64,000 bases of DNA from Streptantibioticus ferralitis (GCF_029223525.1 NZ_JARHTQ010000008.1:1-64000), one strand, 5' to 3'; positions 47,554 to 57,234 are shown, counted from the first letter of the stretch. A program made the numbers and translations. The notes: a model not told the origin generated them from the sequence alone.

Positions 47554-48975
47554 TCACTCGCCGCCGTGGTGGACCTCGAAGGCGGCCCGCCGTACCGCCT
47601 TGGCCAGCGCCGGATCGGGGTGCGCGGCGGCCAGCGCGACCAGCACCTGCACGGTGCGCGGGTGGCCGGTGCCGCGCACCTCGTCCAACAGCACGGGCAG
47701 TGACTCCTGTACGGCCGTCTCCAGATGGCCGACCAGCAGATGGCTCTCGCCGTGGTCCGCGACGGCGGCCGCGGTGTCGACCCACAGCCAGGTGGCTTCC
47801 TCGCGGGTGAGCAGGGCCATCTGCTCCTCGGGCTCGCCGCCTTGCTGTTCGGCCAGCCAGAGCAGCGCGTAAGGGCGCAGCTGCGGCTCGTCGACCACGG
47901 CGCGCACGGCGGACTCGGCGGGAGCGCCGACGGTGCGCAGCGCCTCGAAGGCGAGGCCGCGCAGCAGAGCGTCGTCCCCCCGCGCCGCGTCCAGCAGCTC
48001 GCTGACCGCCTGGGCGACCGGGCGGGCGGCCAGCCAGGCGCGGTACTCGACCCGCGCGGGTCCCGGCGAGTACTGCGCACACGCCCGCAGCAGGCCTTCC
48101 GCCGACTGCTCGATGTGCCCGGCGGGCGACTGCGCGGCCACGCAGATCTGCTCCAGCTTGACCCAGACCGCCCAGTTCCCCAGCGCGGTGAGCGCGACGT
48201 CCTCGCCACCGGTGCGGGGCCGCAGCGCGCCGACCGAGACGAGTGCCTCCCATGTCCAGTCCAGCAGCGCGGACAGCTGGTCAGCGCTGCCGTCGGCGGG
48301 CGGCTCGTGCCGTTCGGTACGCAGCTCCGCCACCCGCTGCCGCAGCAGGTCGAGCAGGACGGGGCCCGCCGCCGTGCCGCTGGACAGGTGCAGCAGCGAC
48401 AGGAGTTGGGGGACGGCCTCGATGACCTCCGCGACCAGGGACGGATCGGCGTCGGCGGGCGCGGTGCGGCACAGCGACCAGGCGTCGAAGAGCGCGACCC
48501 AGCCGCGCAGCACGGCGGTGTCGTCGCGGTCCCAGGCGCGCAGGCGCCATCCGGACCGTGCCACGCCGTCCCGCAGTTCGACCAGACCGGCCAGCCGGGC
48601 GTGGTCCCACGCCGCCCGCACTCGATGGTCCGTCAAGCTCAGTGCCTCAGCGGCACGCCGCAGCTCCGGTGCGGGCAGTATCCCGTTCGGCTCCGGCCGC
48701 AGCGGGGTCGTACGCCCTGGCGCCCGCCGTCCGCGGACGTCCTCGAACGTGCTGCCGCGCGGTGCTGCGCCCTGCTCGCCATCGGCCCAGCGGGCCAACC
48801 GGACCGCGTCGGCGAGTACGAACCTTGCCAGCGCGGCGAGTTCGGCGGGAGCCGGGGTGCCCTCCGGCGGCCGGGGTGGCCCGGTGCGGCGAGCCGCGGT
48901 GGCCCTGCGTACGGCCGCGATGGGCTGCCCGGTTACGAGCCGGAGCCTGTTGTCACGCTGGGAACGGGACGTCAC
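47554..48975 (-). CDS. conserved protein with HEAT-like helical repeats, function unknown
   Basis: 473 residues, no signal peptide. The N-terminal ~60 residues are basic and low complexity (VTSRSQRDNRLRLV..AAVRRATAARRTG); the middle (100-250) resembles a winged-helix-like segment (RAAEALSLTDHRVRAAWDHARLAGLVEL), and the C-terminal half has repeated helical hairpins (ALLRGLAFEALRTVGAPAESAVRAVVDEP, VQVLVALAAAHPDPALAKAVRRAA) like HEAT repeats. I know it only as a conserved streptomycete protein. Start GTG 48975 is tentative; a TTG at 49011 is also open. Confidence 0.7.
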   Translation of the reverse strand: MTSRSQRDNRLRLVTGQPIAAVRRATAARRTGPPRPPEGTPAPAELAALARFVLADAVRLARWADGEQGAAPRGSTFEDVRGRRAPGRTTPLRPEPNGILPAPELRRAAEALSLTDHRVRAAWDHARLAGLVELRDGVARSGWRLRAWDRDDTAVLRGWVALFDAWSLCRTAPADADPSLVAEVIEAVPQLLSLLHLSSGTAAGPVLLDLLRQRVAELRTERHEPPADGSADQLSALLDWTWEALVSVGALRPRTGGEDVALTALGNWAVWVKLEQICVAAQSPAGHIEQSAEGLLRACAQYSPGPARVEYRAWLAARPVAQAVSELLDAARGDDALLRGLAFEALRTVGAPAESAVRAVVDEPQLRPYALLWLAEQQGGEPEEQMALLTREEATWLWVDTAAAVADHGESHLLVGHLETAVQESLPVLLDEVRGTGHPRTVQVLVALAAAHPDPALAKAVRRAAFEVHHGGE

Positions 48976-49051
48976 GGGAGCAGTCTTACGGGTGAGTCCC
49001 CGGATTCCCAAACGAGCACCCCCCTGCGGTCACCCCCTGGGCACCGCGTGA

Positions 49052-50182
49052 TCACATCAATGGGGTCAGAAAGCGCCGCAGCGCCTCCTCGTAGCCGACC
49101 GGGTCGGCGTTCCACATCGCCTGGTGCTCGGCGTCCGGAACGGTGTGCAGGGTGACCAGCTTGGGCCGCCGCTCGGCGAAGTCACGGGAGGCCTGATAAG
49201 GGGCGAGCGTGTCCCCGGGGCCGTGCATGATCAGTGTGGGTACGGACAGCAGGGCCGGATCGGCGGAGCCGGTGAGCCGCTCCGCGTGCAGTCCGGTACG
49301 GCCCGCGGCGGCTCGTACGCCGAGCGGCACCAGCGGGCCCGGCACTCCGCGGCCACGCGCCAGCCCGCGCACCGCGGCCTGCCAGTCGAGCACCGGGGAG
49401 TCGAGGACGAGGCCGCTCACCCGGTCCCGCAGCGGGGAGTGGTCGGCCACCCGCAGCGCCATCGCGGCACCGGTCGACCAGCCGTACAGCACCACCCGGC
49501 GGGCGCCCTCGCGTACCGCGAACCGCACCGCGGCGTCCACATCGCGCCATTCGGTGTCGCCGAGATGCCCTATGCCGTCGGGCGACGCCGGGGCGCCGGG
49601 GTCGTTGCGGTAGCTGGTGATCAGGACCGGGAAGCGCAGCCGGTGCAGCAGCGGCAGGACGACCAGCGGGTGGCGGCGGGTGGTGCCCAGGCCGTGGACG
49701 GCGATGACCCAGGTGTCGCGCGCCCCGTCCACGAACCAGCCTGGCATCGGCCCGAGTTCACCGTCGACCGCCACCTCCTGGTAGGCCAGGCCATGGGCGC
49801 CCATCGGCTCACCGGTGTAGGCCTGCGGGGTCATCGTCACCTGGGTGCCGTCCACCAGCCTGCCGAACTGGACGCGTTCGAGGCGGCGGGTGACGGTGAA
49901 GGGGGTGGTGGACAGCACCCGGCCGACGGTCGCGTGGCAGTCGGGGCCGGTGAGCCCGTAGATCCCGGGGCGTGCCGAGGTGAGGGAGCGGGTCAGGGTG
50001 ACCTGGCCAGGCGCGATGGAGTGCACGGTCAGCTCGCCCTCGGCGGTAGCGGCGGGCCCGATCGCCGAGCCGTCGGGCCGCGGGTTGAGGGCCAGCCCCG
50101 ACACCCACCGGCCGGTCGCCACGGCGACCGCACCGGCACCGAGGCAGCTGGCGGCCAGGGCGGCCGCAGTACGTAGGCGCAT
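49052..50182 (-). CDS. alpha/beta hydrolase, membrane-anchored or secreted
   Basis: 376 residues. N-terminal hydrophobic segment (RTAAALAASCLGAGAVAVATG, residues 4-24) is a signal anchor; a beta-rich domain (about 30-150, SLTSARPGIYGLTGPDCHATVGRVL) precedes the hydrolase fold with HGLGTTRR, the nucleophile elbow GWSTGAA and a C-terminal His in DAEHQAMW. Esterase or lipase-type activity at the cell surface is likely. Start ATG 50182; upstream in-frame sequence is the repeat array and is not considered coding. Confidence 0.85.
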   Translation of the reverse strand: MRLRTAAALAASCLGAGAVAVATGRWVSGLALNPRPDGSAIGPAATAEGELTVHSIAPGQVTLTRSLTSARPGIYGLTGPDCHATVGRVLSTTPFTVTRRLERVQFGRLVDGTQVTMTPQAYTGEPMGAHGLAYQEVAVDGELGPMPGWFVDGARDTWVIAVHGLGTTRRHPLVVLPLLHRLRFPVLITSYRNDPGAPASPDGIGHLGDTEWRDVDAAVRFAVREGARRVVLYGWSTGAAMALRVADHSPLRDRVSGLVLDSPVLDWQAAVRGLARGRGVPGPLVPLGVRAAAGRTGLHAERLTGSADPALLSVPTLIMHGPGDTLAPYQASRDFAERRPKLVTLHTVPDAEHQAMWNADPVGYEEALRRFLTPLM

Positions 50183-50215
50183 CGACTTCAGTGTCGATCG
50201 CGCCAGCGGGGTGGG

Positions 50216-50565
50216 CCACTGGGTGGCGGCGGGTGGGTGAAGCGGCTTTTTCTTTTCCGGGGGCAAGCCCCCGGGCCCCCGAAAGGCCACTGGGTGAGGG
50301 CGAGTGGGTGAAGCCGGGGTCACTCCCTCCGGGGCAAGACCTGGGCCCTCGCGGGTCACTGGATGACGGCGAGCGGGGAATCCGCGGTCACTTCCCCCAG
50401 GGCAAGCCCCCGGCCCCCACGGGTCACTGGACGACGGCGAGCGGGGAAACCGCGTTCCCCTCTGCCGGGGCAAGCCCCCCGGGCCCCCGAAAGGCCACTG
50501 GGTGAGGGCGGGTGGGTGAAGCGTGGAGTTTGCTGGGGGCAAGCCCCCGAACGCCGAAGTCCCGG
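50216..50565. repeat. five-unit ~70-bp repeat array
   Basis: Units start at (C/T)CACTGG at 50216, 50287, 50356, 50424 and 50495 (spacings 71, 69, 68, 71). Each has a core GGGGCAAGCCCCC(G)GGCCC hairpin and a G(T/C)GA.GGCGAG(T/C)GGG(T/G)GAA block. The last unit fades near 50565. The varying unit length rules out a continuous reading frame. The array fills the space between the hydrolase start and the aldolase stop, and the embedded hairpins may act as terminators. Confidence 0.9.
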
Positions 50566-50637
50566 GCTCCCGAACCGCCTCGGCGTGGGCCCGCGGTGGC
50601 AAGCGGCCGCGACCGGCGGACGGGTCCGCCGGAGACC

Positions 50638-51285
50638 TCACCGCGGCTGGCCGTAATCACCGAGGCGTTGGGCGACCCGGTCGATTTCCGCCTGTGGCAG
50701 CAGCGTGGGGGTGCCTGCCGCACGGGCCGTGAGCCAGACATGGCACATCCACTCCAGTTGGGCGGTGTGGTCGTAGGCCGTCTCCAGGCTGTTCGCGTAC
50801 ACCAGCGTGCCGTGGTTGCGCAGCAGACAGCCGGTGCGGTCGCGGAGCGCCTCCAGCATGTACCGGGCCAGTTCGTCGGTGCCGTAGGTCGCGTAGCGGG
50901 CGACGCGTACCGGGCCGCCGAGTGCGGCGCACATGTAGTGGACGGCGGGGAGTTCGTCCACCAGCGTGGAGACGGCGGTGGCGTGCACGGCGTGGGTGTG
51001 CACGATGGCGCGGGCACCCGTGGCCCGGTACACCGCGAGGTGCATCGGCAGTTCGCTGGTCGGCCGCAGCGTGCCGATCCGCTGCTCGCCGTCGAGGCCG
51101 ACGGCGACCAGGTCGGCGTCGCCGAGCCGGTCGTAGCGGACGCCGCTCGGCGTCACCAGCACCAGATCGCCGACGCGTGCCGAGACATTGCCCGAGGTAC
51201 CGACCACCAACCCCTCGTCGGCGGTCCGCCGGGCCGTGTCCACCACATCGCGCCAGGCCGCCGTGAGTTCGCCGTCCGCCGTCAT
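50638..51285 (-). CDS. class II aldolase/adducin family protein
   Basis: 215 residues, L-fuculose-phosphate aldolase-like. Zinc ligands in HTHAVHA and LLRNHG, catalytic Glu/acid region SELPMHLAVY, and TSGNVSARVGD phosphate-binding loop at the N-terminus. Could act as aldolase, epimerase or decarboxylase. ATG 51285, divergent from the FAD oxidoreductase gene (106 bp apart). Confidence 0.9.
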   Translation of the reverse strand: MTADGELTAAWRDVVDTARRTADEGLVVGTSGNVSARVGDLVLVTPSGVRYDRLGDADLVAVGLDGEQRIGTLRPTSELPMHLAVYRATGARAIVHTHAVHATAVSTLVDELPAVHYMCAALGGPVRVARYATYGTDELARYMLEALRDRTGCLLRNHGTLVYANSLETAYDHTAQLEWMCHVWLTARAAGTPTLLPQAEIDRVAQRLGDYGQPR

Positions 51286-51390
51286 TCACCGCACCTCCGG
51301 GGCCTGATCCTGACACGTTGTCCATTGCCGGTACCGGAAGAACCGCAGTAACGTCCCGCCACCAGCAGCGATCACGACACGAGGGCACCC

Positions 51391-52782
51391 ATGGCAACCG
51401 TCAACGGCGGTATCTCCTTCTGGTACGCGACCACCGGCGTTCCCGCTCCGCGCGAACCGCTGCCCGGTGACACCTCCGCCGACGTCTGCGTGGTGGGCGG
51501 CGGCTACACCGGGCTGTGGACCGCGTACTACCTGAAGAAGGCCGTGCCGTTCCTGCGGATCGTGGTGCTGGAGCAGAAGTTCTGCGGGTACGGCGCCTCC
51601 GGCCGCAACGGCGGCTGGCTGTACAACGGGATCGCCGGACGCGACCGGTACGCGCGGCTGCACGGCCATGACGCGGCGGTCCGGCTCCAGCGGGCGATGA
51701 ACGACACCGTGGACGAGGTGATCCGGGTCGCCGAGGAGGAGGGCATCGACGCCGACGTCCACAAGGGCGGAGTGCTCGAAGTCGCCTACTCCCCCGCCCA
51801 GTTGGCCCGGCTGAAGGCGTTCCACGAGGCCGAGACGGCGTTCGGGGAGAAGGACCGGCTGCTGCTGGGCGCCGCGCAGACCGCCGAGCGGATCCGGGTC
51901 GCGGGCACGGTCGGCGGTACCTGGACGCCGCACGGCGCGCGGATCCACCCGGTGAAGCTGGTGCAGGGGCTGGCGGCGGCGGTCGAGGCATTGGGTGTGG
52001 TGGTCCATGAGTCAACCCCGGTGACCGAGATCCGGCCGAAGCACGCTGTCACTCCGTACGGCACGGTGCGGGCTCCGTATGTGCTGCGTTGCACGGAGGG
52101 ATTCACCGCCGGGATCAGTGGTCAGCGGCGCGCCTGGCTGCCGATGAACTCCTCGATGATCGCCACCGAGCCGCTGCCGCGGCAGGTGTGGGACACCATC
52201 GGCTGGGAGGGCCGCGAGACGCTGGGCGACATGGCGCACGCCTACATGTACGCCCAGCGGACCGCCGACGACCGCATAGCGCTGGGCGGGCGCGGCGTCC
52301 CGTACCGGTTCGGCTCGCGTACCGACAACGACGGCCGCACCCAGGCCTCGACGGTGGCGGCACTGCGGGAGATCCTGGTCCGCTTCTTCCCCGCGACGGC
52401 CGGGGTGGCGATCGACCACGCGTGGTCGGGTGTGCTGGGTGTGCCGCGGGACTGGTGCGCGAGCGTCGAGTTGGACCGGGCGACCGGCCTGGGCTGGGCG
52501 GGCGGCTACGTGGGCAGCGGCGTCGCCACGGCGAACCTGGCGGCGCGTACGCTGCGGGATCTGGTCCAGCTGGACTCCGGCCAGGGTGGTGCGACGGAGC
52601 TGACCGGGCTGCCGTGGGTGGGCCACCGGGTGCGGCGCTGGGAACCAGAGCCGTTCCGCTGGCTCGGGGTGCACGGCCTGTACGCGGCGTACCGTGCCGC
52701 GGACCGGCGCGAGCAGACCGCCCGAACCGGCCGTACCGACCGGGTGGCCCAGGTCGCGGACCGCATCTCGGGCCGCCACTGA
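51391..52782 (+). CDS. FAD-dependent oxidoreductase (DAO family)
   Basis: 463 residues. N-terminal GGISFWYATTGVP.., then the FAD motif VVGGGYTGLWTAYYLKK (residues ~35-51), a GRNGGW motif, and the C-terminal TGLGWAGGYVGSGVATANLAARTL dinucleotide contact. Resembles PuuB/gamma-glutamylputrescine oxidase and related amine or amino-acid oxidases. ATG 51391, RBS CGAGGG. Divergent from the aldolase gene; a functional link is not evident. Confidence 0.9.
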   Translation: MATVNGGISFWYATTGVPAPREPLPGDTSADVCVVGGGYTGLWTAYYLKKAVPFLRIVVLEQKFCGYGASGRNGGWLYNGIAGRDRYARLHGHDAAVRLQRAMNDTVDEVIRVAEEEGIDADVHKGGVLEVAYSPAQLARLKAFHEAETAFGEKDRLLLGAAQTAERIRVAGTVGGTWTPHGARIHPVKLVQGLAAAVEALGVVVHESTPVTEIRPKHAVTPYGTVRAPYVLRCTEGFTAGISGQRRAWLPMNSSMIATEPLPRQVWDTIGWEGRETLGDMAHAYMYAQRTADDRIALGGRGVPYRFGSRTDNDGRTQASTVAALREILVRFFPATAGVAIDHAWSGVLGVPRDWCASVELDRATGLGWAGGYVGSGVATANLAARTLRDLVQLDSGQGGATELTGLPWVGHRVRRWEPEPFRWLGVHGLYAAYRAADRREQTARTGRTDRVAQVADRISGRH

Positions 52783-52871
52783 CCACGTCTCAGACCGAGC
52801 CCGGTAATTGCCGCATTTCGCGGCGTGAAACCTGGCGCGATCCGACCTCTCGCACCTGCAGGGCGTGTCCC

Positions 52872-52904
52872 GTTAACCTTTCGTTCATCCTTTGTCCGTA
52901 CGGT
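52872..52904 (+). promoter_or_regulatory. PHO-box-like direct repeats upstream of the phosphate transporter
   Basis: Three direct repeat units of 11 bp: GTTAACC-TTTC, GTTCATC-CTTT and GTCCGTA-CGGT. They fit the Streptomyces PhoP box (GTTCACC plus four bases), 40 bp upstream of the pit start. PhoP control of PiT genes is known in S. coelicolor. Confidence 0.6.
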
Positions 52905-52942
52905 CGCCGCGTCGCTGCCCGCCTGAACGATTGTCTGGGTGA

Positions 52943-54181
52943 ATGGAACACCTCACGCTGCTCATCGGAGTCGTGATCATCACCGCTCTCGTGTTCGATT
53001 TCACGAACGGTTTCCATGACACCGCCAACGCCATGGCCACCACCATTTCCACCGGGGCGCTCGCGCCGAAGGCGGCGGTGGCGATGGCCGCGGTACTCAA
53101 CCTCGTTGGCGCTTTCCTCTCGGTCCAGGTGGCCAAGACCATTTCCGGCGGAATCATCGACGAAAAGGCCGGGGTCAAGCCAGAAGTGATCTTCGCGGCG
53201 CTGATCGGCGCCATCGTCTGGAATCTGGTGACCTGGCTCGCCGGGCTGCCGTCCAGTTCCTCGCACGCCCTCTTCGGCGGTCTGATCGGCGCAACGCTGG
53301 TGGCCGTCGGATCACACGGCATCCACGGCAACGCCATCGTGATGAAGATCCTCATCCCCGCGGTCGTCTCGCCGCTGGTGGCCGGTGTCGCCGCGATGCT
53401 CGCGACCAGGGTGACCTACCGCATCGGACGCGACGCCGACCCCGAAGCCACCTCCAAGGGCTACCGCGCGGGCCAGATCGCCTCGGCCGCACTGGTCTCG
53501 CTCGCCCACGGCACCAGCGACGCCCAGAAGACGATGGGCGTCATCACCCTGGCGCTGGTCACCGGCGGCATGATCGCCCCGCACTCCGACCCGCCGCTGT
53601 GGGTCATCCTCGCGGCCGCGACCGCCATGGGGCTCGGTACGTACCTCGGCGGCTGGCGGATCATCCGCACCATGGGCAAGAAGCTCACCGACATCCGGCC
53701 GCCGCAGGGCTTCGCCGCCCAGACCGCCGCCGCGACCACCATCCTCGCCTCCTCCCACCTCGGCTTCGCGCTGTCCACCACCCATGTGGTCTCCGGCGCC
53801 GTCACCGGCACCGGATTCGGGCGCAAGGGCGCGGTGGTGCGCTGGGGCGTGGTGCAGCGCATGGCGCTGTCCTGGCTGATCACCCTGCCCGCCGCCGGAC
53901 TGGTGGCGGGGGGCGCGACGCTCGTCGCCCTGCAGGGCAGTTGGGGCGTCGTCCTGATCGGTCTGCTGGGGCTGGCCGTCTGCGCCGGGGCCTGGCTGCT
54001 CTCGATGCGCAAGCCGGTCGACCACACCAACGTCAACGACGTCGAGGACATCGCCGGGGCAGCGCCGGAAGCGCGGCCCGCCGACGCGGAGTCCTTCGAC
54101 GCCTTCACCCCCGACCCGGCGTTCACCGCCACCATCCCGGCCCCGCAGCCGCAAGCCCCCCGGAAGGAAGCCGCACTGTGA
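52943..54181 (+). CDS. inorganic phosphate transporter, PiT family
   Basis: 412 residues, about ten membrane helices. Both PiT signature repeats are present: DFTNGFHDTANAMATTISTGAL (residues ~15-36) and ALVSLAHGTSDAQKTMGVI. ATG 52943; acidic C-terminal tail (DVEDIAGAAPEARPADAESFDAF). Low-affinity H+ or metal-phosphate symport at the membrane. Coupled by GTGA to a small membrane protein. The DUF47 gene that usually precedes PiT genes is not present. Confidence 0.94.
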   Translation: MEHLTLLIGVVIITALVFDFTNGFHDTANAMATTISTGALAPKAAVAMAAVLNLVGAFLSVQVAKTISGGIIDEKAGVKPEVIFAALIGAIVWNLVTWLAGLPSSSSHALFGGLIGATLVAVGSHGIHGNAIVMKILIPAVVSPLVAGVAAMLATRVTYRIGRDADPEATSKGYRAGQIASAALVSLAHGTSDAQKTMGVITLALVTGGMIAPHSDPPLWVILAAATAMGLGTYLGGWRIIRTMGKKLTDIRPPQGFAAQTAAATTILASSHLGFALSTTHVVSGAVTGTGFGRKGAVVRWGVVQRMALSWLITLPAAGLVAGGATLVALQGSWGVVLIGLLGLAVCAGAWLLSMRKPVDHTNVNDVEDIAGAAPEARPADAESFDAFTPDPAFTATIPAPQPQAPRKEAAL

Positions 54182-54372
54182 ACATCGACTGGGGCGCCTT
54201 CGCATCGGTCGTCGGCGTGAGTCTCGTCGCGACGGTCGGTCTGGTGGGCCTGTTCACCTTCGGCATCGTCGGGCTGTCCAAGCAGCAGGAGTCGGCGCGG
54301 GCGGGTGCGTACACCGCCTTCGCGGCGTGCGCGGCGGCCGTCGCCTACGGGATCTACCTCATCGCGGGCTGA
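54178..54372 (+). CDS. small membrane protein coupled to the phosphate transporter
   Basis: 64 residues: MNIDWGAFASVVGVSLVATVGLVGLFTFG and AGAYTAFAACAAAVAYGIYLIAG form two membrane helices around a short polar turn (KQQESAR). GTG 54178 overlaps the pit stop and has GGAAGGAAG upstream. Likely an accessory subunit of the PiT transporter. Confidence 0.85.
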   Translation: MNIDWGAFASVVGVSLVATVGLVGLFTFGIVGLSKQQESARAGAYTAFAACAAAVAYGIYLIAG

Positions 54373-54463
54373 GTTGAGCCGAGCGCGGGCGGCAGCGCCG
54401 CCCGCGCGCCGTGTGCGCCCATGTGGGCGTCAGTTGACGGCCGTTCCCGCAGCGTGGTGGACT

Positions 54464-54650
54464 GCCCGGTGCCATAAGGCACCAAGCCGAAACGGCGACA
54501 GGAGAGGAAGCCGGTGCGAATCCGGCGCGGTCCCGCCACTGTCACCGGGGAGTGCGCTCCCACCCGAACGTCACGGCCGCCAGATGCGGCTGGAAGGCCA
54601 GGGGGTGTGCCGATCCGGGAGCCAGGAGACTCTCATCGCCGGTCACGTCG
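54464..54650 (+). promoter_or_regulatory. cobalamin riboswitch
   Basis: Contains the class-defining elements: a GGTGCC..GGCACC paired stem, GGAAGCCGGTGCGAATCCGG, GCGGTCCCGCCACTGT, and the B12 box AGCCAGGAGACT at 54620-54631. It sits 100 bp before cbiB and should shut off the cob operon when adenosylcobalamin is abundant. Boundaries are approximate. A short frame (54685-54747, 20 codons) follows; it may be a leader peptide but lacks a convincing RBS. Confidence 0.95.
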
Positions 54651-54751
54651 AACCAGGGCGCGGACCCTGAGTGAGGACTCCTGCCATGCCCGGCACACCA
54701 CCGTTCGCCCTGACTTCGCGGCCGCGCCGAGGAACGACGGCGGCCTGACCC

Positions 54752-55690
54752 ATGCGTGCCGACCGCCTCTTCGGGTACGGCGCCGTCCTCGGCTTCGCGG
54801 GCGATCTGCTCACCGGTGATCCGCGCCGCGGGCACCCGGTCGCCGCCTTCGGCCGGGCCGCCGCCGCCTGCGAACGGACCCTGTGGCGTGACCGCCGTGG
54901 CCGCGGAGCGCTGTTCACCGCGGTGTGCGCCGGTGGCGCGGTGGCCGCCGCCGCCGGGCTGTCCCGGCTCGCCCGCCGCTCCCCCGCCGCCTCCATCGCG
55001 CTGACCGGCGCGGCGACCTGGTCCGTGCTGGGCGGCACCTCGCTGGCCCGGGAAGCCCGCACCGTCGGCGCCGCGCTACGGGCCGAGGACCTCACGCTGG
55101 CCCGGCAGCGACTACCGCACCTGTGCGGGCGTGACCCGCAGGCGCTGGACGGGCAGCAGATCGCCCGCGCCGTAGTGGAGTCCGTCGCGGAGAACACCTC
55201 CGACGCGGTCGTCGGCGCCCTGGTGTGGGGGGCGCTCGGCGGCGTACCGGGGCTGGTCGGCTTCCGCGCGGTCAACACCCTGGACGCGATGGTCGGCCAC
55301 CGGTCGCCGCGCTACCGGCGGTTCGGCTGGGCGTCGGCCCGCCTCGACGATGTCGTCGGCTTCCCCGGTTCACGGCTCACCGCCGCCCTGACCGTGCTCG
55401 CCGCCCCCGACCGGCGCGGGGCGTGGCGCACCTGGCGGGCCGACGGCCCGAAGCACCCGAGCCCCAACGCCGGTCCGGTGGAGGCGTCGTTCGCGGGCGG
55501 GTTGGGCGTACGACTGGGCGGAACGCTCTCCTACGGGGGCCGGATCGAGCGCCGCCCGGTGCTGGGAGGCGCCAACCGGCCGGTGGAGGTGGCGGACATC
55601 GACCGCGCGGTGCGGCTGTCCCGCCGGGTGAGCGCGCTGGCGTTGGCGGTGTGCGTGGTCGGACGGCTGGCGGTCAGGAGGGGACGATGA
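54752..55690 (+). CDS. cbiB: adenosylcobinamide-phosphate synthase (CbiB/CobD)
   Basis: 312 residues, membrane protein attaching aminopropanol (phosphate) to adenosylcobyric acid. Conserved CbiB blocks: [81 protein letters not shown] and the [21 protein letters not shown] loop. ATG 54752 is the first gene behind the riboswitch; its stop overlaps cobQ (ATGA). Confidence 0.95.
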   Translation: MRADRLFGYGAVLGFAGDLLTGDPRRGHPVAAFGRAAAACERTLWRDRRGRGALFTAVCAGGAVAAAAGLSRLARRSPAASIALTGAATWSVLGGTSLAREARTVGAALRAEDLTLARQRLPHLCGRDPQALDGQQIARAVVESVAENTSDAVVGALVWGALGGVPGLVGFRAVNTLDAMVGHRSPRYRRFGWASARLDDVVGFPGSRLTAALTVLAAPDRRGAWRTWRADGPKHPSPNAGPVEASFAGGLGVRLGGTLSYGGRIERRPVLGGANRPVEVADIDRAVRLSRRVSALALAVCVVGRLAVRRGR

Positions 55691-57234
55691 GCGGTGGACT
55701 GCTGATCGCGGGGACGACGTCCGACGCGGGCAAGAGTGTGGTGACGGCGGGCATCTGCCGTTGGCTGGCCCGCAAGGGCATGCGCGTCGCCCCGTTCAAG
55801 GCGCAGAACATGTCGTTGAACTCGTTCGTGACCCGCGAAGGGGCGGAGATCGGGCGCGCCCAGGCGATGCAGGCGCAGGCCGCCCGGGTCGAGCCGAGCG
55901 CGCTGATGAACCCGGTACTGCTCAAGCCGGGCGGGGACAGCACCAGCCAGGTGGTGCTGCTGGGCAAACCGGTGGGCGAACTCAGCGCCCGCGGGTATTT
56001 CGGGGGGGCTGGGGGGTCGTCCCCCGGGGAAACGCTGTACGAAGGGCGGCGGGAGAAGCTGCTGGCGACCGTGACGGACTGCCTCCAGCAACTGCGCGAC
56101 GCCCATGACGTGGTGATCTGCGAGGGCGCGGGCAGCCCCGCGGAGATCAACCTGCGCCGCACCGACATCGTCAACATGGGCCTGGCGCGGGCCGCCCGGC
56201 TCCCGGTGGTGGTGGTCGGGGACATCGACCGCGGTGGTGTGTTCGCGTCCTTCTTCGGTACCACGGCGCTGCTCAGCCGCGAGGACCAGGCGCTGGTCGC
56301 CGGGTATCTGGTCAACAAGTTCCGCGGCGATGTCTCGCTGCTGGAACCGGGGTTGGAGATGCTGCGCGGCATCACCGGACGCGCGACGTTCGGTGTGCTG
56401 CCGTTCGCGCACGGTCTGGGCATCGACGAGGAGGACGGCCTGCGGGTGTCCCTGCGCGGCACGGTCCGGGAGTCGAACTCGGCTCCCCCGTACGGCGAGG
56501 ACGTGCTGCGGGTGGCGGTCGCCGCCGTGCCGCTGATGTCCAACTTCACCGATGTCGACGCCCTGGCGGCCGAGCCCGGCGTCGTGGTGCGCTTCGTGGA
56601 CCGCCCCGAGGAGCTCGCCGACGCCGATCTGGTGGTGCTGCCCGGCACCCGTGGCACCGTGCGGGCACTGCGGTGGCTGCGCGAGCGGGGACTGGCGGAC
56701 GCGGTACGGCGGCGGGCCGCCGAGGGCAGGCCGGTACTGGGCATCTGCGGCGGTTTCCAGATCCTCGGCGAGACCATCGAGGACGAGGTGGAGTCGCGGG
56801 CCGGGACGGTCGAAGGACTCGGACTGCTGCCGGTACAGGTCCGGTTCGCGCCGGAGAAGACCCTCGCCCGCCCGTCCGGCAAGGCGCTGGGCGAGCCGGT
56901 CGAGGGCTACGAGATCCATCACGGCGTCGCCCGACTCGGCGACGCGGACGAGCCGTTCCTGGACGGGGTGCGCGTCGGCGCGGTCTGGGGAACGCACTGG
57001 CACGGGTCGCTGGAGAGCGACGGCTTCCGCCGGGCGTTCCTGCGCCGGGTGGCGCAGGCCTCCGGCCGCCGCTTCGTACCGGCACCCGACACCAGCTTCG
57101 GCGCACTGCGCGAGGAGCAGTTGGACCGCCTCGGCGATCTGATCGAGGAGCACGCCGACACCGCCGCGCTGCTTCGGCTCGTCGAGGACGGCGCGCCCGC
57201 CGGTCTCCCGTTCCTGGCTCCGGGGGCACCGTGA
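55687..57234 (+). CDS. cobQ: cobyric acid synthase
   Basis: 515 residues; amidates four carboxylates of adenosylcobyrinic diamide using glutamine and ATP. N-terminal BioD-like ATPase ([11 protein letters not shown]-loop), [13 protein letters not shown], then a class I glutamine amidotransferase with Cys in GICGGFQ and His in [18 protein letters not shown] before ATG 55687. There is a nine-residue insertion (GAGGSSPGE, about residue 109) built on a G/C palindrome (GGGGGGTCGTCCCCC) after SARGYFG, absent from typical family members. Confidence 0.95.
   Translation: MSGGLLIAGTTSDAGKSVVTAGICRWLARKGMRVAPFKAQNMSLNSFVTREGAEIGRAQAMQAQAARVEPSALMNPVLLKPGGDSTSQVVLLGKPVGELSARGYFGGAGGSSPGETLYEGRREKLLATVTDCLQQLRDAHDVVICEGAGSPAEINLRRTDIVNMGLARAARLPVVVVGDIDRGGVFASFFGTTALLSREDQALVAGYLVNKFRGDVSLLEPGLEMLRGITGRATFGVLPFAHGLGIDEEDGLRVSLRGTVRESNSAPPYGEDVLRVAVAAVPLMSNFTDVDALAAEPGVVVRFVDRPEELADADLVVLPGTRGTVRALRWLRERGLADAVRRRAAEGRPVLGICGGFQILGETIEDEVESRAGTVEGLGLLPVQVRFAPEKTLARPSGKALGEPVEGYEIHHGVARLGDADEPFLDGVRVGAVWGTHWHGSLESDGFRRAFLRRVAQASGRRFVPAPDTSFGALREEQLDRLGDLIEEHADTAALLRLVEDGAPAGLPFLAPGAP

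Noticed and set aside
50216-50565. CRISPR array
   Set aside because: Whole units are repeated with no constant-repeat/unique-spacer alternation, unit size is about 70 bp and no cas genes are present.
50638-52782. Aldolase and FAD oxidoreductase as one pathway
   Set aside because: They are divergent with no shared operator found; nothing beyond adjacency supports it.
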